Notes: generated by a model not told the origin, from the letters alone. A DNA stretch of 64,000 nt from Paludibacterium yongneupense DSM 18731 (GCF_000422925.1 NZ_AUGZ01000004.1:186001-250000), one strand, 5' to 3'; positions 45,348 through 55,645 are shown, numbered from the stretch's first letter. Numbers and translations are program-made.

Positions 45348-46345
45348 GGGCGTGCGGCGTCGAGGCGGACGTCCGTCCGCGCCGACGGCGGAGCGCCTTC
45401 TTGCAGCAGTCTGCCGACGGCCTGCGCCGACAGGGCGGGGTGCGTGTTGTCGTCGCAGGTCAAGGTCAGCGCCGCGCAGCCGAGGGCGAAACGCGTGGTC
45501 TCGACGAAAGGCAGCCCTTGCAGCCAGCCGTAGGCGAGTCCGGCCATCAGCGCGTCGCCGGCCCCGGTGGTGTTGGCGATCGTGACCTGCGGCGGTGTCA
45601 TCCAGCCGGCATCCGCGCCGTTGCTGTAGTAGAGGCCGTATTCGCCCAGGCTCAATACCACGTGCGCGACGCCGGCGCGGTGGAACCACGCGGCGACGGG
45701 AGCGGCGTCCTCGCGCGAGCCGAACGGCAGCCCCGACAGCTGGCTCGCTTCCGCACGGTTGGGCTTGAGCGTGTGTACGCGCGCCAGCCACGGGCGGATG
45801 CGGTCGGCCAGAAGGGCATCAATGGTATCGACAAAGAGCGGGCGATCGCCGTAGTGCTCGCACAGGTAGGCTAGCGTCGCTGCGGGGAGCACGGTATTGA
45901 CTACGATCAGGGCGGCATCTTGCAACAGTGCGCTGTGCTCCTGTAGGCGCTCGGGGGTGATCTGGCTGACGATGGATACGTCGCCGACGGTGCAGAAAAT
46001 TTCGCCATCACCGTCATAAACGAGCAGGCAGTTCGCGGTGGGGGTCGCGGTGATGATCCGCGATGGGGAAAGGTCGACCCCCGTCAGAAGGGTGACTGCC
46101 ATCAATTCGCGACCGTCGGCATCATCGCCGAAGACGCTGACAAGGCGGGTGTCGCAGCCGAGGCGGGCCAGATTCTCCGCCACATTACGGGCGCAGCCGC
46201 CGGGCTTGGTGCGTATCGAGCCGGGGTGGGGCATGCGTGAACGCATCGCTACGTCAGGTGTGCCCGTGATGTCCAGATTCGCATCGCCAATAACGACGGC
46301 ATAACGATTCGCGCGGCTTTCGGTCGTACCCATAACAGTTGTCAT
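45344..46345 (-). CDS. PfkB-family carbohydrate/nucleoside kinase (PsuK-like)
   Basis: 333 residues. PfkB signatures: the glycine-rich GGCARNVAENLARLG near 50 and the ATP/anion-hole motif NTTGAGDALMAGLAYG near 270. The sequence pattern (VIGDANLDITG at the N terminus, HTLKPNRAEASQLSG) resembles pseudouridine kinase. It overlaps the GH4 gene tail to tail by 4 bp. No psuG is beside it, so the substrate is uncertain and could be a sugar linked to the GH4 pathway. Confidence 0.85.
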   Translation of the reverse strand: MTTVMGTTESRANRYAVVIGDANLDITGTPDVAMRSRMPHPGSIRTKPGGCARNVAENLARLGCDTRLVSVFGDDADGRELMAVTLLTGVDLSPSRIITATPTANCLLVYDGDGEIFCTVGDVSIVSQITPERLQEHSALLQDAALIVVNTVLPAATLAYLCEHYGDRPLFVDTIDALLADRIRPWLARVHTLKPNRAEASQLSGLPFGSREDAAPVAAWFHRAGVAHVVLSLGEYGLYYSNGADAGWMTPPQVTIANTTGAGDALMAGLAYGWLQGLPFVETTRFALGCAALTLTCDDNTHPALSAQAVGRLLQEGAPPSARTDVRLDAARP

Positions 46346-46557
46346 CGTTTGGTTATCTAAAATTGGAGACTTTGATCAAGCTAAGAAACAGCGGCCAGGC
46401 CGTCAAGGCAGAGTGGAACGGCTGACCCCACCCGATCCGCGTAAGCTGGCGGCGGCGCTTGCGCTGCCCTAGCCTTTCTTGGCCGAAGACAGGGATAGCG
46501 CATGGGGCGCCCCGTTCGGTGCTGTGTCCAACGCATTCGCATAGGGTCGGATCGACG

Positions 46558-47556
46558 ATGATGAACAAACCGAGCGGCGCCGCAGGCGTCCTGTTGGCGA
46601 TACTGCTGGCGGCACCCGTCAGTGCACGAGAGTTTCTGCCGGCTTTGGTGTACGGGGGAAATAAATACGACAAGGGCTTCAACGAGATGGCGTTTGTCGG
46701 GGCGGAGCGCTTCAAGAAAGACTTCGCGGCACGCTATCTGGAAGTCCAGACCACCAATGACACGCAGAAGGAGCAGAGTCTACGGGCGATGGCGCGACGG
46801 GCCGACATGGTAATCGCCGTCGGGGTCTCTTTCACCCCGGCGGTGGAAATCGTGGCGCGCGAGTTTCCGCGCACTCGCTTTGTCATGATCGATGCGGCGG
46901 CACGCGGGGCTAATGTAGCAAGTGTCCTGTTCCGCGAGCAGGAAGGGGCATTTCTGGTCGGCATGGCCGCCGCCATGAAGAGCCGTAGCGGTAGCGTTGG
47001 GTTTATCGGCGGCATGGGATTGCCGCTGATCCGCTCCTTCGCTTGCGGTTATGTCCAGGGTGCTCGCTTTGTAGACGGAAAAATCAGAGTAATACAGAAC
47101 ATGGCGTGGGACACCCAGATCGGGTTCAGCGACCCTGCCCGAGGTGCCGAGCTGGCGCGCAGTCAGTTTGACCGCGGTGCCGATGTTATTTTTTCGGCGG
47201 CCAACCTCACTACGCTCGGGGTCCTGCAGCAGGCGAGGGATTCGGGCAAGTTAGCCATTGGCGTCGACAGCAATCAGAACGGCTTGTATCCGGGAACCGT
47301 GCTGACCTCGATGGTCAAGCGGGTGGACAACGCGGTCTATGCGGCGATGAAATCGGGTAAAGAGAAAGGGTGGAAGGCGGGGGCGACTTCATTCGGTTTG
47401 AAAGAAGGCGGCGTCGACTGGGCTCTCGACGCGCATAACCGCGCGCTGATCACCCCGGAGATGGAGGCGCGTATCAATGCCGCGCGCGACGGGATCGTCG
47501 CGGGTCGGCTCAAGGTCGTCGACTATCGCAGCCGCAATGCCTGTCCGGTGAGCTGA
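46558..47556 (+). CDS. BMP-family periplasmic binding protein (nucleoside type), orphan
   Basis: 332 residues with a signal peptide ending AAPVSA. Typical BMP/TmpC landmarks are VYGGNKYDKGFNEMAFVGAE, a DMVIAVGVSFTPA patch, FIGGMGLPLIRSFACGYVQG and VDSNQNGLYPG. Relatives bind purine nucleosides for ABC import. No permease or ATPase gene follows. ATG 46558 is immediately followed by another ATG; the ribosome site is modest. Confidence 0.88.
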   Translation: MMNKPSGAAGVLLAILLAAPVSAREFLPALVYGGNKYDKGFNEMAFVGAERFKKDFAARYLEVQTTNDTQKEQSLRAMARRADMVIAVGVSFTPAVEIVAREFPRTRFVMIDAAARGANVASVLFREQEGAFLVGMAAAMKSRSGSVGFIGGMGLPLIRSFACGYVQGARFVDGKIRVIQNMAWDTQIGFSDPARGAELARSQFDRGADVIFSAANLTTLGVLQQARDSGKLAIGVDSNQNGLYPGTVLTSMVKRVDNAVYAAMKSGKEKGWKAGATSFGLKEGGVDWALDAHNRALITPEMEARINAARDGIVAGRLKVVDYRSRNACPVS

Positions 47557-47658
47557 TCGGCGCAGCGCCGCCGTTTGATATCCGGCAGCCCTCTTGCCGC
47601 GCCCGGCATTTATAATGCAGCTCTTGATCGCGCCCGACCGGGCGCGGAGCTTGTCATC

Positions 47659-48720
47659 ATGAGGTGCCGCGTGCTGACCCTGCCCATGCCGGACGGAATC
47701 CGTTACAAGACCGTTTCGGTCGAGTTGCTGCCCTTGTTCATGCGCCGGGCTCTTGGCGCAGGGATGAGCGAAGCCGATTTTCTCAGCCTGACCGGCATCA
47801 CCGCCGCCGACCTGTACAACGGCGACGGTCGCCTGTCGGGCGACAAACACCTGCGCATCCTGAATTTGTGCGAACGTCTGCCGCTGGATATCGACGATTT
47901 TCCCCTCGCCCTCGATGCGCTGTATGCCAATTTTCCCGCGCTGACCGCGCTATGGTCGAACTGCGCCACGCCGCGGCAGGGCGTGAACGCCTATGTGGAA
48001 AACCGCTGCCTGCTTGGCGAAGTCGATTTCGTGCGCCTGACGCAGGGGCCGGGCCGGATCGTGCTCGACTATGTCAACGAAGCCGGACTCGGGCGCTCGT
48101 CCGCCAGTGCGTTCGGTAATTTCAACATCGTGCGTCTGATTCTGCGCCATCTGCTCGATGGCGCCGCCGCCGATATTCAGCTGGATCTCCAGGGCGGGCT
48201 CGGCATCGCGGTATCGGAGCTGGAGGAGCGTTTCGGCGTCGGCATCCGCTTCGGGCAGCCGCATAACCGACTGCTCTGTGTATCCGATGCGCTGGATGCG
48301 CCTTACCGCAGACACAATCCGCTGGCCGAACGCTATTTTCGCGAATGTCTGTCCGAAGCGCGGGGGCAGTTGGCCGCGCGGCGCAGCTTCATGCAGCAGG
48401 TGGAGGCGGTGCTGGAGACGCGCATGCGCGCCACGCCGAACGGCGGCGACTGTGCGCGCGCGCTGGCGGATGTATGCGAGCATTTCGCCATGTCGCGCTG
48501 GACCCTGCTGCGGCGGCTGAAAGAGGAAGATTGCACCTTCGTGTCGCTGTGGACACGGGTGCGGGCAGCGGAGGCCAAGCGTCTGCTGCTGGAAACCGAC
48601 TATGCGATCGTCGATATCAGCGACCGGCTCGGTTTTCTGTCGCAAAGCTCGCTGTCGCGGTTTTTCCGCGCGCAGTGGGGCGAGTCGCCCCAGCGCTTCC
48701 GGGCTCTGCACGGTCGCTGA
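47659..48720 (+). CDS. AraC-family regulator with arabinose-binding-like N-terminal domain
   Basis: 353 residues from ATG 47659 with GGAG upstream; the frame is open further 5'. N-terminal ~200 residues match the ~AraC_binding_2 type seen in OruR-like regulators (LRILNLCERLPLDIDDFPLA). The C-terminal HTH_18 reads HFAMSRWTLLRRLKEEDCTF and DISDRLGFLSQSSLSRFFRA. It is convergent with the dioxygenase gene. Confidence 0.88.
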   Translation: MRCRVLTLPMPDGIRYKTVSVELLPLFMRRALGAGMSEADFLSLTGITAADLYNGDGRLSGDKHLRILNLCERLPLDIDDFPLALDALYANFPALTALWSNCATPRQGVNAYVENRCLLGEVDFVRLTQGPGRIVLDYVNEAGLGRSSASAFGNFNIVRLILRHLLDGAAADIQLDLQGGLGIAVSELEERFGVGIRFGQPHNRLLCVSDALDAPYRRHNPLAERYFRECLSEARGQLAARRSFMQQVEAVLETRMRATPNGGDCARALADVCEHFAMSRWTLLRRLKEEDCTFVSLWTRVRAAEAKRLLLETDYAIVDISDRLGFLSQSSLSRFFRAQWGESPQRFRALHGR

Positions 48721-48735
48721 GCTGCGCTGTGGTCG

Positions 48736-49449
48736 CTAACCCGCAAGCTCTTCTATCAGCAGCCGCCAGGCCGAGCGCTCGCCCATGAATGCCGTCCTGC
48801 CGTGCAACCAGCGGAGATTGTCGATCAGATACCCTTCGTGCGACGCGATCCGCAGGTTCAGGGCGCTGGTGCGTATGGTTTCCTGAAAGCGGGGCAGGAC
48901 GGCAGCCAGATCGGGGGCCAGGTATACCATCTTGTCCAGCTTGAAGCGGATGGAAAACCGGCCGCCGGCCAAGCTGAAAATGCTGCTCTCGACAAAGTCC
49001 CCGTCGTCGGATTTATAGACGATGGCCCCGGGTCGGCAGAGCGTGGACATGATATCGGGGCAATGGACCGCCACGTCGGCATACAGCGCCTCTCCATCGA
49101 CAAAGAGCGACGTGCCGCCTATCCGGGACTGACGCTCTACCCAGATGGCCAGCATGCGCGGAGGGTGGGCGAGCGCGCAACGGTCGGTGTGCGGCTCCAG
49201 CGCGGTCTGCTCGGGGTCGAAGTGATAGCGGGCCATGATGCTCCGGTCGGGGCGTATATGCGACAGGCCGGGTCGGTCCTCGTCCTGCCGATGGTACACG
49301 CTCCCCATCTGGCCAAGTTGTCCGATGAATTCGGCGGGGCTTGCGATGCCCTGGAGCAGGACGAGACCCCGTTGCTCGAAAGTGTCGCGCAAGCGGGAGA
49401 GTCCTTGTGCGGGGTGCCAACAGGCGAACTGCGGGTCGGTTCGGTCCAC
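48736..49449 (-). CDS. TauD/TfdA-like Fe(II)/2-oxoglutarate dioxygenase
   Basis: 237 residues from a GTG with AAAGGA 7 nt upstream. The iron triad is visible: His87 and Asp89 in PHTDRCAL and His216 in LHGRTAF, with the 2-oxoglutarate arginine in SAWRLL. The protein is shorter than TauD (283). The substrate is unknown; relatives hydroxylate amino acids or modify secondary metabolites. It is isolated between the AraC gene and the GH3 gene. Confidence 0.85.
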   Translation of the reverse strand: MDRTDPQFACWHPAQGLSRLRDTFEQRGLVLLQGIASPAEFIGQLGQMGSVYHRQDEDRPGLSHIRPDRSIMARYHFDPEQTALEPHTDRCALAHPPRMLAIWVERQSRIGGTSLFVDGEALYADVAVHCPDIMSTLCRPGAIVYKSDDGDFVESSIFSLAGGRFSIRFKLDKMVYLAPDLAAVLPRFQETIRTSALNLRIASHEGYLIDNLRWLHGRTAFMGERSAWRLLIEELAG

Positions 49450-49634
49450 GGGGATATCCTTTCTCTGTTATCGAAAGAGGGGGGCTTTCATTGATACGGG
49501 AATCGGAACCGGGTCGCCATGGGGCAGCAGTAGAAGCAGAGAGTCCCTGCCGGAGATTCAGAAAAGGCTGCAGGATCGGTGTTGCCGGGGGAGGCGGGAG
49601 AGGTGCGGGCGGCCAGCCGCCGCCCGCGCAAGGC

Positions 49635-51872
49635 TTACAGCATCGAACCCGTGAGGCGGGTTTCGGTCAGCAGCGGTTCCACCGCGCGCGAGGAGCCGCC
49701 GACTTCGAAACCGTAGCGACCGGCCGGCAATTGCCACTGATGCGTGTGGACATTCCAGATCGCCAGCCGCTGCGGCGCGATATCGATATCGATGCGTTGC
49801 GCCAGGCCGGCCGCCAGTTCCACTTTCTTCCAGCCCACCAGCCGCTTGGGCGGTTCGCCGGCGGAGGCGGGCAGGGCGGCATAAACCTGAGCGACTTCGG
49901 CGCCGGCACGATCACCCGTGTTCTTGAGCGTGAACGACACCGTCACCCTGCCCTGGGCGTCGGTATGGCTCTTGATGCCGGAGTAGGCGAAGCGGGTGTA
50001 GGACAGACCGTAGCCAAAGGCGAACAGCGGTTCGATTTTCCGGGCGTCGTACCAGCGATAGCCCATTTGCAGGCCTTCCTTGTATACCACGTCGAGCGAG
50101 GTGGTCGAAATCTGCTTCTGCGGCAGGTCGGTCTCGGCCTTGGGGAAGGTCAGCGGCAACTTGCCCGAGGGATTGACGTCGCCGAACAGCACCCGGGCCA
50201 GCGCCGGTCCGCCTTCCATGCCCGGGTACCAGGCATCGAGGACGGCGGATACCTGAGTCAGCCACGGCATGGTGACAGCACTACCGTTTTCCAATACCAC
50301 GATCGTGCGTTTGCTCTTGGCGGCGACCGCCCGGATCAGGGCTTCCTGGTCATAGGACTGATTGGCGGGGTCGGTTTTGGCGTTCGGCAGCGCGAGCGAG
50401 GGCAGGTCCATGTCTTCGCTCGTCCATTGCGTCGCGAATACGATGGCGACATCGGCTTTGGCGGCGGCGTTCGCGGCGGCGGCGGCATCGTGGCCGTCAA
50501 CGTAGCTGATGTTCGCCTTGGGGGCACGGGCTTTGAACGCGGCCAGCGGCGACGAAGTGAAGTAGGTGGCGCAGCCGGTCATCATATGCATGTCGCCGAT
50601 GCTGGACTTGGGCTCGAGGCAGGCGACCGGGTTGTTCGCTGACGGTGCGGCTCCACTCGACTGGACGCCGGAGCCGCCGGAGCCGCCGCCAGCCATTACG
50701 CCCACGTCGGCATGCCCGCCGATCAAGACGATAGTCTGGGCCGCGCCCGGGTCGAGCGGCAACGCGGCCTGATGGTTCTTCAGCAGAACCATCGATTGTT
50801 CGGCGACCTTCTGCGCGAGCGCGCGGGCGGCGCTGACGTCGATCGTGCCGCCGGCCTTGGGCGGGTTGGCCACGATGCCGAATTTGACCAGGGTGCGCAG
50901 CTTGCGCGCCACCATATCGTCGAGACGGCTCATCGGTACCTGGCCGCTTTGTACCGCCGCTTTCAACCATTGGTTGAAATGGCTGTGTACACCGTAGATG
51001 ACGGCATTATCGTCGGACGAGCCCGGTTCTTCCTCGTCGAGTCCGGCCATCACCGCCGGCACCGTGTCATTGACCGCGGCGATCCAGTCGGACTGGACGG
51101 TCCCCTTGAAGCCCCACTCGTTTTTCAGCGTATCGGTCAGCAGATAGGGATTCTGGCAGGCCTTGATGCCGTTCAGCAGATTGTAGGAACACATCACATT
51201 GCCGACGCCGCCGTCCTTGACCGCGATTTCGAACGGTAGAAGCGACAGTTCGCGCAGGGTGCGTTCATCGATGATGGAGTTGGACGTGAAGCGTTTGGTC
51301 TCCTGATCGTTGGCGGCGAAGTGCTTGACCGTGGCGATCACATTCTGTTCCTGCGTGCCGCGCGTGCGTGCGGCCGACAGCAGGCCGGCCAGCACCGGAT
51401 CCTCGCCCATATACTCGAAGGTGCGGCCATTGCGCGGCTCGCGCGCCAGATCGATGCCGCCGCCCAACCCTTCGCCGAAGCCGAGAGCGCGCAGTTCCAG
51501 AGCAATCTGTCTGCCGTAGGCGTGCGCGAGTTCGGGGTTCCAGCTCGCGGCCAGCGCCAGCGGGGCCGGGAACTGCGTTGCCTTGCTGTCCGGTACGTTC
51601 AGGCCGCCCACGCCACCGGCGGAGTCGGCGCTGGCCAGGGCCGGAATGCCGAGGCGGGGGATGCCCGGGATATAACTGGCGCCTCCGACCGGGGAAACCC
51701 CCATGCCGGCACCGTGCACGAGCTGGATTTTTTCGTCCAGCGTCATCTGCCTGACCCAGGTCGCGGCTTGCGCATCGGCTGCGGCGTCGGTCGCGAACGG
51801 CGCCGCGTGAGCGCTGCCGAAGCCGATTGAGAGCAATGCGAGGGTGAGCAGGGATAAACGAGCGTAGTGCAT
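49635..51872 (-). CDS. Secreted GH3 beta-glucosidase
   Basis: 745 residues from ATG 51872, which has AAAAGGAG at 6 nt; the frame also has a TTG two codons earlier. Signal peptide cleaved near AHA (residue 23). GH3 N-terminal barrel with GIPRLGIPAL, KHFAAN (183-188) and nucleophile Asp262 in VQSDW. The alpha/beta sandwich and a fibronectin III-like C-terminal domain (ADPFA-type FAFGYGLSYT, then GAEVAQVY) follow. It should release glucose from beta-linked oligosaccharides in the periplasm or outside. Confidence 0.93.
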   Translation of the reverse strand: MHYARLSLLTLALLSIGFGSAHAAPFATDAAADAQAATWVRQMTLDEKIQLVHGAGMGVSPVGGASYIPGIPRLGIPALASADSAGGVGGLNVPDSKATQFPAPLALAASWNPELAHAYGRQIALELRALGFGEGLGGGIDLAREPRNGRTFEYMGEDPVLAGLLSAARTRGTQEQNVIATVKHFAANDQETKRFTSNSIIDERTLRELSLLPFEIAVKDGGVGNVMCSYNLLNGIKACQNPYLLTDTLKNEWGFKGTVQSDWIAAVNDTVPAVMAGLDEEEPGSSDDNAVIYGVHSHFNQWLKAAVQSGQVPMSRLDDMVARKLRTLVKFGIVANPPKAGGTIDVSAARALAQKVAEQSMVLLKNHQAALPLDPGAAQTIVLIGGHADVGVMAGGGSGGSGVQSSGAAPSANNPVACLEPKSSIGDMHMMTGCATYFTSSPLAAFKARAPKANISYVDGHDAAAAANAAAKADVAIVFATQWTSEDMDLPSLALPNAKTDPANQSYDQEALIRAVAAKSKRTIVVLENGSAVTMPWLTQVSAVLDAWYPGMEGGPALARVLFGDVNPSGKLPLTFPKAETDLPQKQISTTSLDVVYKEGLQMGYRWYDARKIEPLFAFGYGLSYTRFAYSGIKSHTDAQGRVTVSFTLKNTGDRAGAEVAQVYAALPASAGEPPKRLVGWKKVELAAGLAQRIDIDIAPQRLAIWNVHTHQWQLPAGRYGFEVGGSSRAVEPLLTETRLTGSML

Positions 51873-52043
51873 GCGCAACTCCTTTTATATGTCTTGTGAT
51901 GTGTCATGTCTTAATGCTATCGCTGCTGGATCGAACAGGCGTCAGCAGTATCGACAGGACTGTAGCGCGCTCGGCGAGGTCAGCCTTGACTGTCGGTGGC
52001 ATGCTTTGCCTGGCGGGTGCGCGTAGTGTGGAAAAAGGCAGGG

Positions 52044-53249
52044 TCAGCGCGGTTGGGCGGGCTGTATGGCGGCAAGGTGCTGCTTGACCCAGTCGCCGAA
52101 GCGGGGGGCGTCCATCGGTCGTGCAATATGGTAGCCCTGGCCCATGCTGCAGCCGCGCATTCCCATGAATTCGAGGTCGGCAACCGTTTCTATTCCTTCG
52201 GCCACCGTCGACAGTTGCATGCGCTGTGCGAGCTCGATGATGCTGTTGAGAATGACTTCGAGGTGGGGCTTCTCGCAGACCGAGGTGACCAGCGATTGGT
52301 CGATTTTCAATTCGGTGAACGGGAATCGCGTGAGCTGCTGCAAGGTGGCGAAGCCGGTGCCGAAATCATCGATGGATAGGCCGAAACCGGACAGCCGCAG
52401 GCGGGCGGCGATGCCTATCGCTTCGGCCAGATTGTCGGCCACTGCCGTTTCCGTGATTTCGAAGATGGTGTAACGCGCGGGGACACGGCTCGCGCGCAGC
52501 CGTGCTTCGATCTCGGGCACCAGGGTGTCGCCCTTGAGCGACAGCGCCGACAGATTGACCGACAGCGGAATCCGGATGCCGTGCCGTGCCCATTCCTGCC
52601 ATTGCTTCAGGCCCTGTTCCAGCATCAGCAGCGTCAGCTCGGTCACCCAGCCGCAGGCCTCCATGACCGGAATGAAGCGGGACGGCGGGATGATGCCCTT
52701 GTCGGGATGGTTCCAGCGCGCCAGCATCTCCGCTCCCTTGAGCCGGCCGTTGTCCAGGGTCACCTTGGGCTGGTAGTAGGGAATGATCTGACCGCTGTCC
52801 AGCGCCAGGCGGATCTCGGTGTCCGAGCACAGGTCTTCCGCTTGAGCGCTCAGTGCATCGTGTCCCCAACGCCGGCGCAGCAGATCGACCAGGTCCTGCT
52901 TGCGCAGCGGTTTTTTCAGGCCGCCGAGAATGGGGAGGCCCAGTTCGCGCCCCATCTGCTCGACCGCCGAAATCAGCATATAGTCCTTGCCCGAGGTGAC
53001 GATCACGGGTACGCGCAGATTGTCCCGCGCCATATGCTGCAGGACTTGCACGCCGTCGAGGCGCGGCATTTCCAGATCGAGCAGCAGCAGCTCGGGCAGT
53101 CGTTCGCGCATGCGCTCCAGTCCGGCTTGCCCATCGCGCGCCTCGCGGACCTCGCTCGCGCCGAGTTCGAGGCACAGCGAGGCGGCCAGCTGGCTGTGCA
53201 GCAGGCTGTCTTCGACGATCAGAATGTCTGCGATCGCAAACGGGGGCAT
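52044..53249 (-). CDS. REC-EAL response regulator, cyclic-di-GMP phosphodiesterase
   Basis: 401 residues. Receiver domain 1-125 with acceptor Asp58 (LLLLDLEMPRLDG). The EAL domain ~145-395 has EMLARW in place of EALxRW but keeps the metal glutamate, ITETAV, DDFGTGF, KIDQ and AEGIET, so activity is likely. It starts 13 bp after the cheB stop and is the last gene of the chemosensory operon. This places c-di-GMP breakdown under the same histidine kinase CheA, by inference. Confidence 0.92.
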   Translation of the reverse strand: MPPFAIADILIVEDSLLHSQLAASLCLELGASEVREARDGQAGLERMRERLPELLLLDLEMPRLDGVQVLQHMARDNLRVPVIVTSGKDYMLISAVEQMGRELGLPILGGLKKPLRKQDLVDLLRRRWGHDALSAQAEDLCSDTEIRLALDSGQIIPYYQPKVTLDNGRLKGAEMLARWNHPDKGIIPPSRFIPVMEACGWVTELTLLMLEQGLKQWQEWARHGIRIPLSVNLSALSLKGDTLVPEIEARLRASRVPARYTIFEITETAVADNLAEAIGIAARLRLSGFGLSIDDFGTGFATLQQLTRFPFTELKIDQSLVTSVCEKPHLEVILNSIIELAQRMQLSTVAEGIETVADLEFMGMRGCSMGQGYHIARPMDAPRFGDWVKQHLAAIQPAQPR

Positions 53250-53262
53250 GTCGGTTCCCGGC

Positions 53263-54324
53263 TCAGCGGCAAATGGCCCGCGACAGATTATCCAGCGGTA
53301 GCACCTCATCGGCGGCGCCCAGCTTGATGGCTTCCTTGGGCATGCCGAATACGACGCAGCTATCCTCGTCCTGGGCGATGGTGCGTGCCCCGGCGTCGTG
53401 CATTTCAAGCAAGCCCTTGGCGCCGTCGTCGCCCATGCCGGTCATGATGATGCCCAGACAGTTGCGACCGGCGAACTTCGCCGCGGAACGGAACAACACG
53501 TCGACCGATGGCTTGTGGCGGCTGACCAGCGGACCGTCCACGACTTCGACATGATAAAACGCACCGCTTCTCTTTATCATCATATGTTTACCGCCAGGCG
53601 CGATCAAGGCACGTCCCGGAAGAATCCGGTCGCCATTGCTGGCTTCCTTGACTTCGATCTCGCTGAGGCGATTCAGGCGCTCGGCGAAAGAGGCCGTGAA
53701 TTTTTCCGGCATATGCTGCACGATGGCGAGCCCGGGGCTGGTGCGCGGCAGGGCGGTCAGCACCACTTCCAGCGCCTGCGTCCCGCCGGTCGAGGTGCCG
53801 ATGGCGACGATGCGCTCGGTGGTCTGGAACATGCCGCCGCCGGTCGGTGCGGTCAGGATGGCGTCGGCGGACAGTTTCGGACGCGCTTCCAGCGGCGTCG
53901 GCGCCATCGTGCGCACGCGGCTCATGCGTGCGCATGCGGCGGCACGCACCGCGCTGACCAGCATATTGCCGTTTTCCTCGAGAAACTGCTTGACGCCGGA
54001 CTGCGGTTTGGCAATGACCTCGACGGCGCCCGCCGCCATCGCCTGCATGCTGATATCGGCGCCTTTCTGCGTCAACGATGAGCAGATCACGACCGGAGTG
54101 GGGTGCGTCTGCATCAATTGCTTGAGAAAGGTGATGCCGTCCATGCGCGGCATCTCCACATCGAGCACCAGAACATCGGGCCATTGTTTCTTCATCTTGT
54201 CCATGGCCATGATGGGGTCGGTCGCCGTGTCCATGACCTTGACATCGGGCACCGTGGCGAACACCTGCGCCAGAACCTGCCGCACGACGGCCGAATCATC
54301 GACTATCATCAGTTTGATGCTCAT
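53263..54324 (-). CDS. cheB: Chemotaxis methylesterase/deamidase CheB
   Basis: 353 residues with GGAGA before ATG 54324. Receiver domain with Asp55 ([12 protein letters not shown]) and methylesterase domain with the catalytic set in [10 protein letters not shown] (Ser), VQHMPEKFT (His) and GMGDDGAKG (Asp). It removes methyl groups from receptors when phosphorylated by CheA. The start overlaps the cheD stop (ATGA). Confidence 0.96.
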   Translation of the reverse strand: MSIKLMIVDDSAVVRQVLAQVFATVPDVKVMDTATDPIMAMDKMKKQWPDVLVLDVEMPRMDGITFLKQLMQTHPTPVVICSSLTQKGADISMQAMAAGAVEVIAKPQSGVKQFLEENGNMLVSAVRAAACARMSRVRTMAPTPLEARPKLSADAILTAPTGGGMFQTTERIVAIGTSTGGTQALEVVLTALPRTSPGLAIVQHMPEKFTASFAERLNRLSEIEVKEASNGDRILPGRALIAPGGKHMMIKRSGAFYHVEVVDGPLVSRHKPSVDVLFRSAAKFAGRNCLGIIMTGMGDDGAKGLLEMHDAGARTIAQDEDSCVVFGMPKEAIKLGAADEVLPLDNLSRAICR

Positions 54325-54842
54325 CGCTTTTCTCTCCTGATTTCCGGTTCGGTGCTGATGTCGCTGACCTGTGTCTGTCTGACCCACACGTCGCCGCTAT
54401 CGATATCGAACATGACCAGCCGTGCGCTGGTCCCGCCCACGTCTTCGGCTTGTACATTCAGTCCCAGCTGGCGCGCAAGCGTGCGTGCCGCATCGATATT
54501 GCGGCCCGGCACGTCGTGCACCGGCAGATTGCGTTCGATGGTTGGCAGCACCGCGGCACCGCCTATCAGTTTGGCGTGAAACTCCTTGATCGGCCTTCCT
54601 GTGGCCAGCATGGCGCGCAACAGCAATAGCATCGCTTCATCCGCATAACGTCCCGACAGGGCGCCGTCGGTCTCGCTGCGCGTCGCCAGCAGGTAGTGGC
54701 ACATGCCGCCGACCTTGAGCCGTGGATGCCACAAGGTGATGGAGACGCAGGAACCGAGCAGGGTCCGTATCCGTTCCGGTGCGTCACCGAAGTGCCATTC
54801 CCCCGGACGCAGGAACACGTCTTCTCGCACGAGTAGTGTCAT
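54321..54842 (-). CDS. cheD: Chemoreceptor glutamine deamidase CheD
   Basis: 173 residues from ATG 54842, overlapping the cheR stop. The Cys-His pair of the family is present: Cys32 in [11 protein letters not shown] and His49 in GGMCHYLL. It deamidates glutamines of receptors and assists adaptation. The longer open frame upstream lies within cheR. Confidence 0.94.
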   Translation of the reverse strand: MTLLVREDVFLRPGEWHFGDAPERIRTLLGSCVSITLWHPRLKVGGMCHYLLATRSETDGALSGRYADEAMLLLLRAMLATGRPIKEFHAKLIGGAAVLPTIERNLPVHDVPGRNIDAARTLARQLGLNVQAEDVGGTSARLVMFDIDSGDVWVRQTQVSDISTEPEIRREKR

Positions 54843-55636
54843 CCCGGCTTCCGGTAAATGCCCGGCGCCTCCAGGGTCAGCGGCAAAGACAGACCGTGCA
54901 GGCTTTCCGAATGGCTGACCACCAGCCAGCCGCCTTTCGCGATGCGCGTCATGACCCGTTGCACCACGGCCGACTTGGTGTCGTTGTTGAAATAGATCAG
55001 TACATTGCGCAAGAAGACGACATCGAAGGGGCCGATGGCAGGCAGCGTCTGGTCGAGGTTGATCTGGGCGAATTGCACGCGCGCGCGCAGCGAACGGTCG
55101 ACCAGCAAGGTGCCCTGATGGTGACCGGTGCCTTTCAGGCAGTAGCGGCGCAGAAACTCCGGCGGAATCCCCTCGCTGCGCTGCATGCTGTAATGCGCGT
55201 TTTTTGCCTTGTCCAGCGCATGGCTGCTGACGTCGCTGCCGAGCAGCTGCCAGTCGCCATCGACGCCGCGTGCATCCGCCAGCTGCATGGCCAGGCTCCA
55301 CACCTCTTCGCCGGTCGAGGACGCCGCGCTCCACAAGCGGAACGGCTGCTCGCGCGGCCACTCGCGCAGCCGCTGCTTGAGCCAGTCGAAATGCTTGGCT
55401 TCGCGAAAAAAATAGGTCTCGTGCGTGGTCAGCAGATCGATGGCGATGGTTCGCTCTTCGTCCTCTTCCGCCGCCTGCAACAGGCGGAAATAGCCCTCCA
55501 GCGTCGTGACGCCCCGTGCTATCAGCCGCTTGTGCAGGCGTTGCTGCACGAGCGGCTTTTTGCACGGGGGCAGCGTGACGCCCGTGCGTTCTTTCATCCA
55601 GGCGCTGTAGCGCTGGAAAGTCGCATCGCTGAGCAT
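54839..55636 (-). CDS. cheR: Chemoreceptor methyltransferase CheR
   Basis: 265 residues. The N-terminal helical domain (CKKPLVQQRLHKRLIARGVT) and the SAM-binding domain with WSAASSTGEEVWSLAMQL and FDVVFLRNVLIYF are typical. It methylates glutamates of the two receptors encoded in the operon. It starts 9 bp after cheW stop. Confidence 0.96.
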   Translation of the reverse strand: MLSDATFQRYSAWMKERTGVTLPPCKKPLVQQRLHKRLIARGVTTLEGYFRLLQAAEEDEERTIAIDLLTTHETYFFREAKHFDWLKQRLREWPREQPFRLWSAASSTGEEVWSLAMQLADARGVDGDWQLLGSDVSSHALDKAKNAHYSMQRSEGIPPEFLRRYCLKGTGHHQGTLLVDRSLRARVQFAQINLDQTLPAIGPFDVVFLRNVLIYFNNDTKSAVVQRVMTRIAKGGWLVVSHSESLHGLSLPLTLEAPGIYRKPG

Positions 55637-55645
55637 GCCGCGCTC

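Noticed and set aside
49600-49630. Strong hairpin after the GH3 gene as a terminator
   Set aside because: Stem GCGGGCGGC/GCCGCCCGC is good, but no T-run follows on the minus strand.
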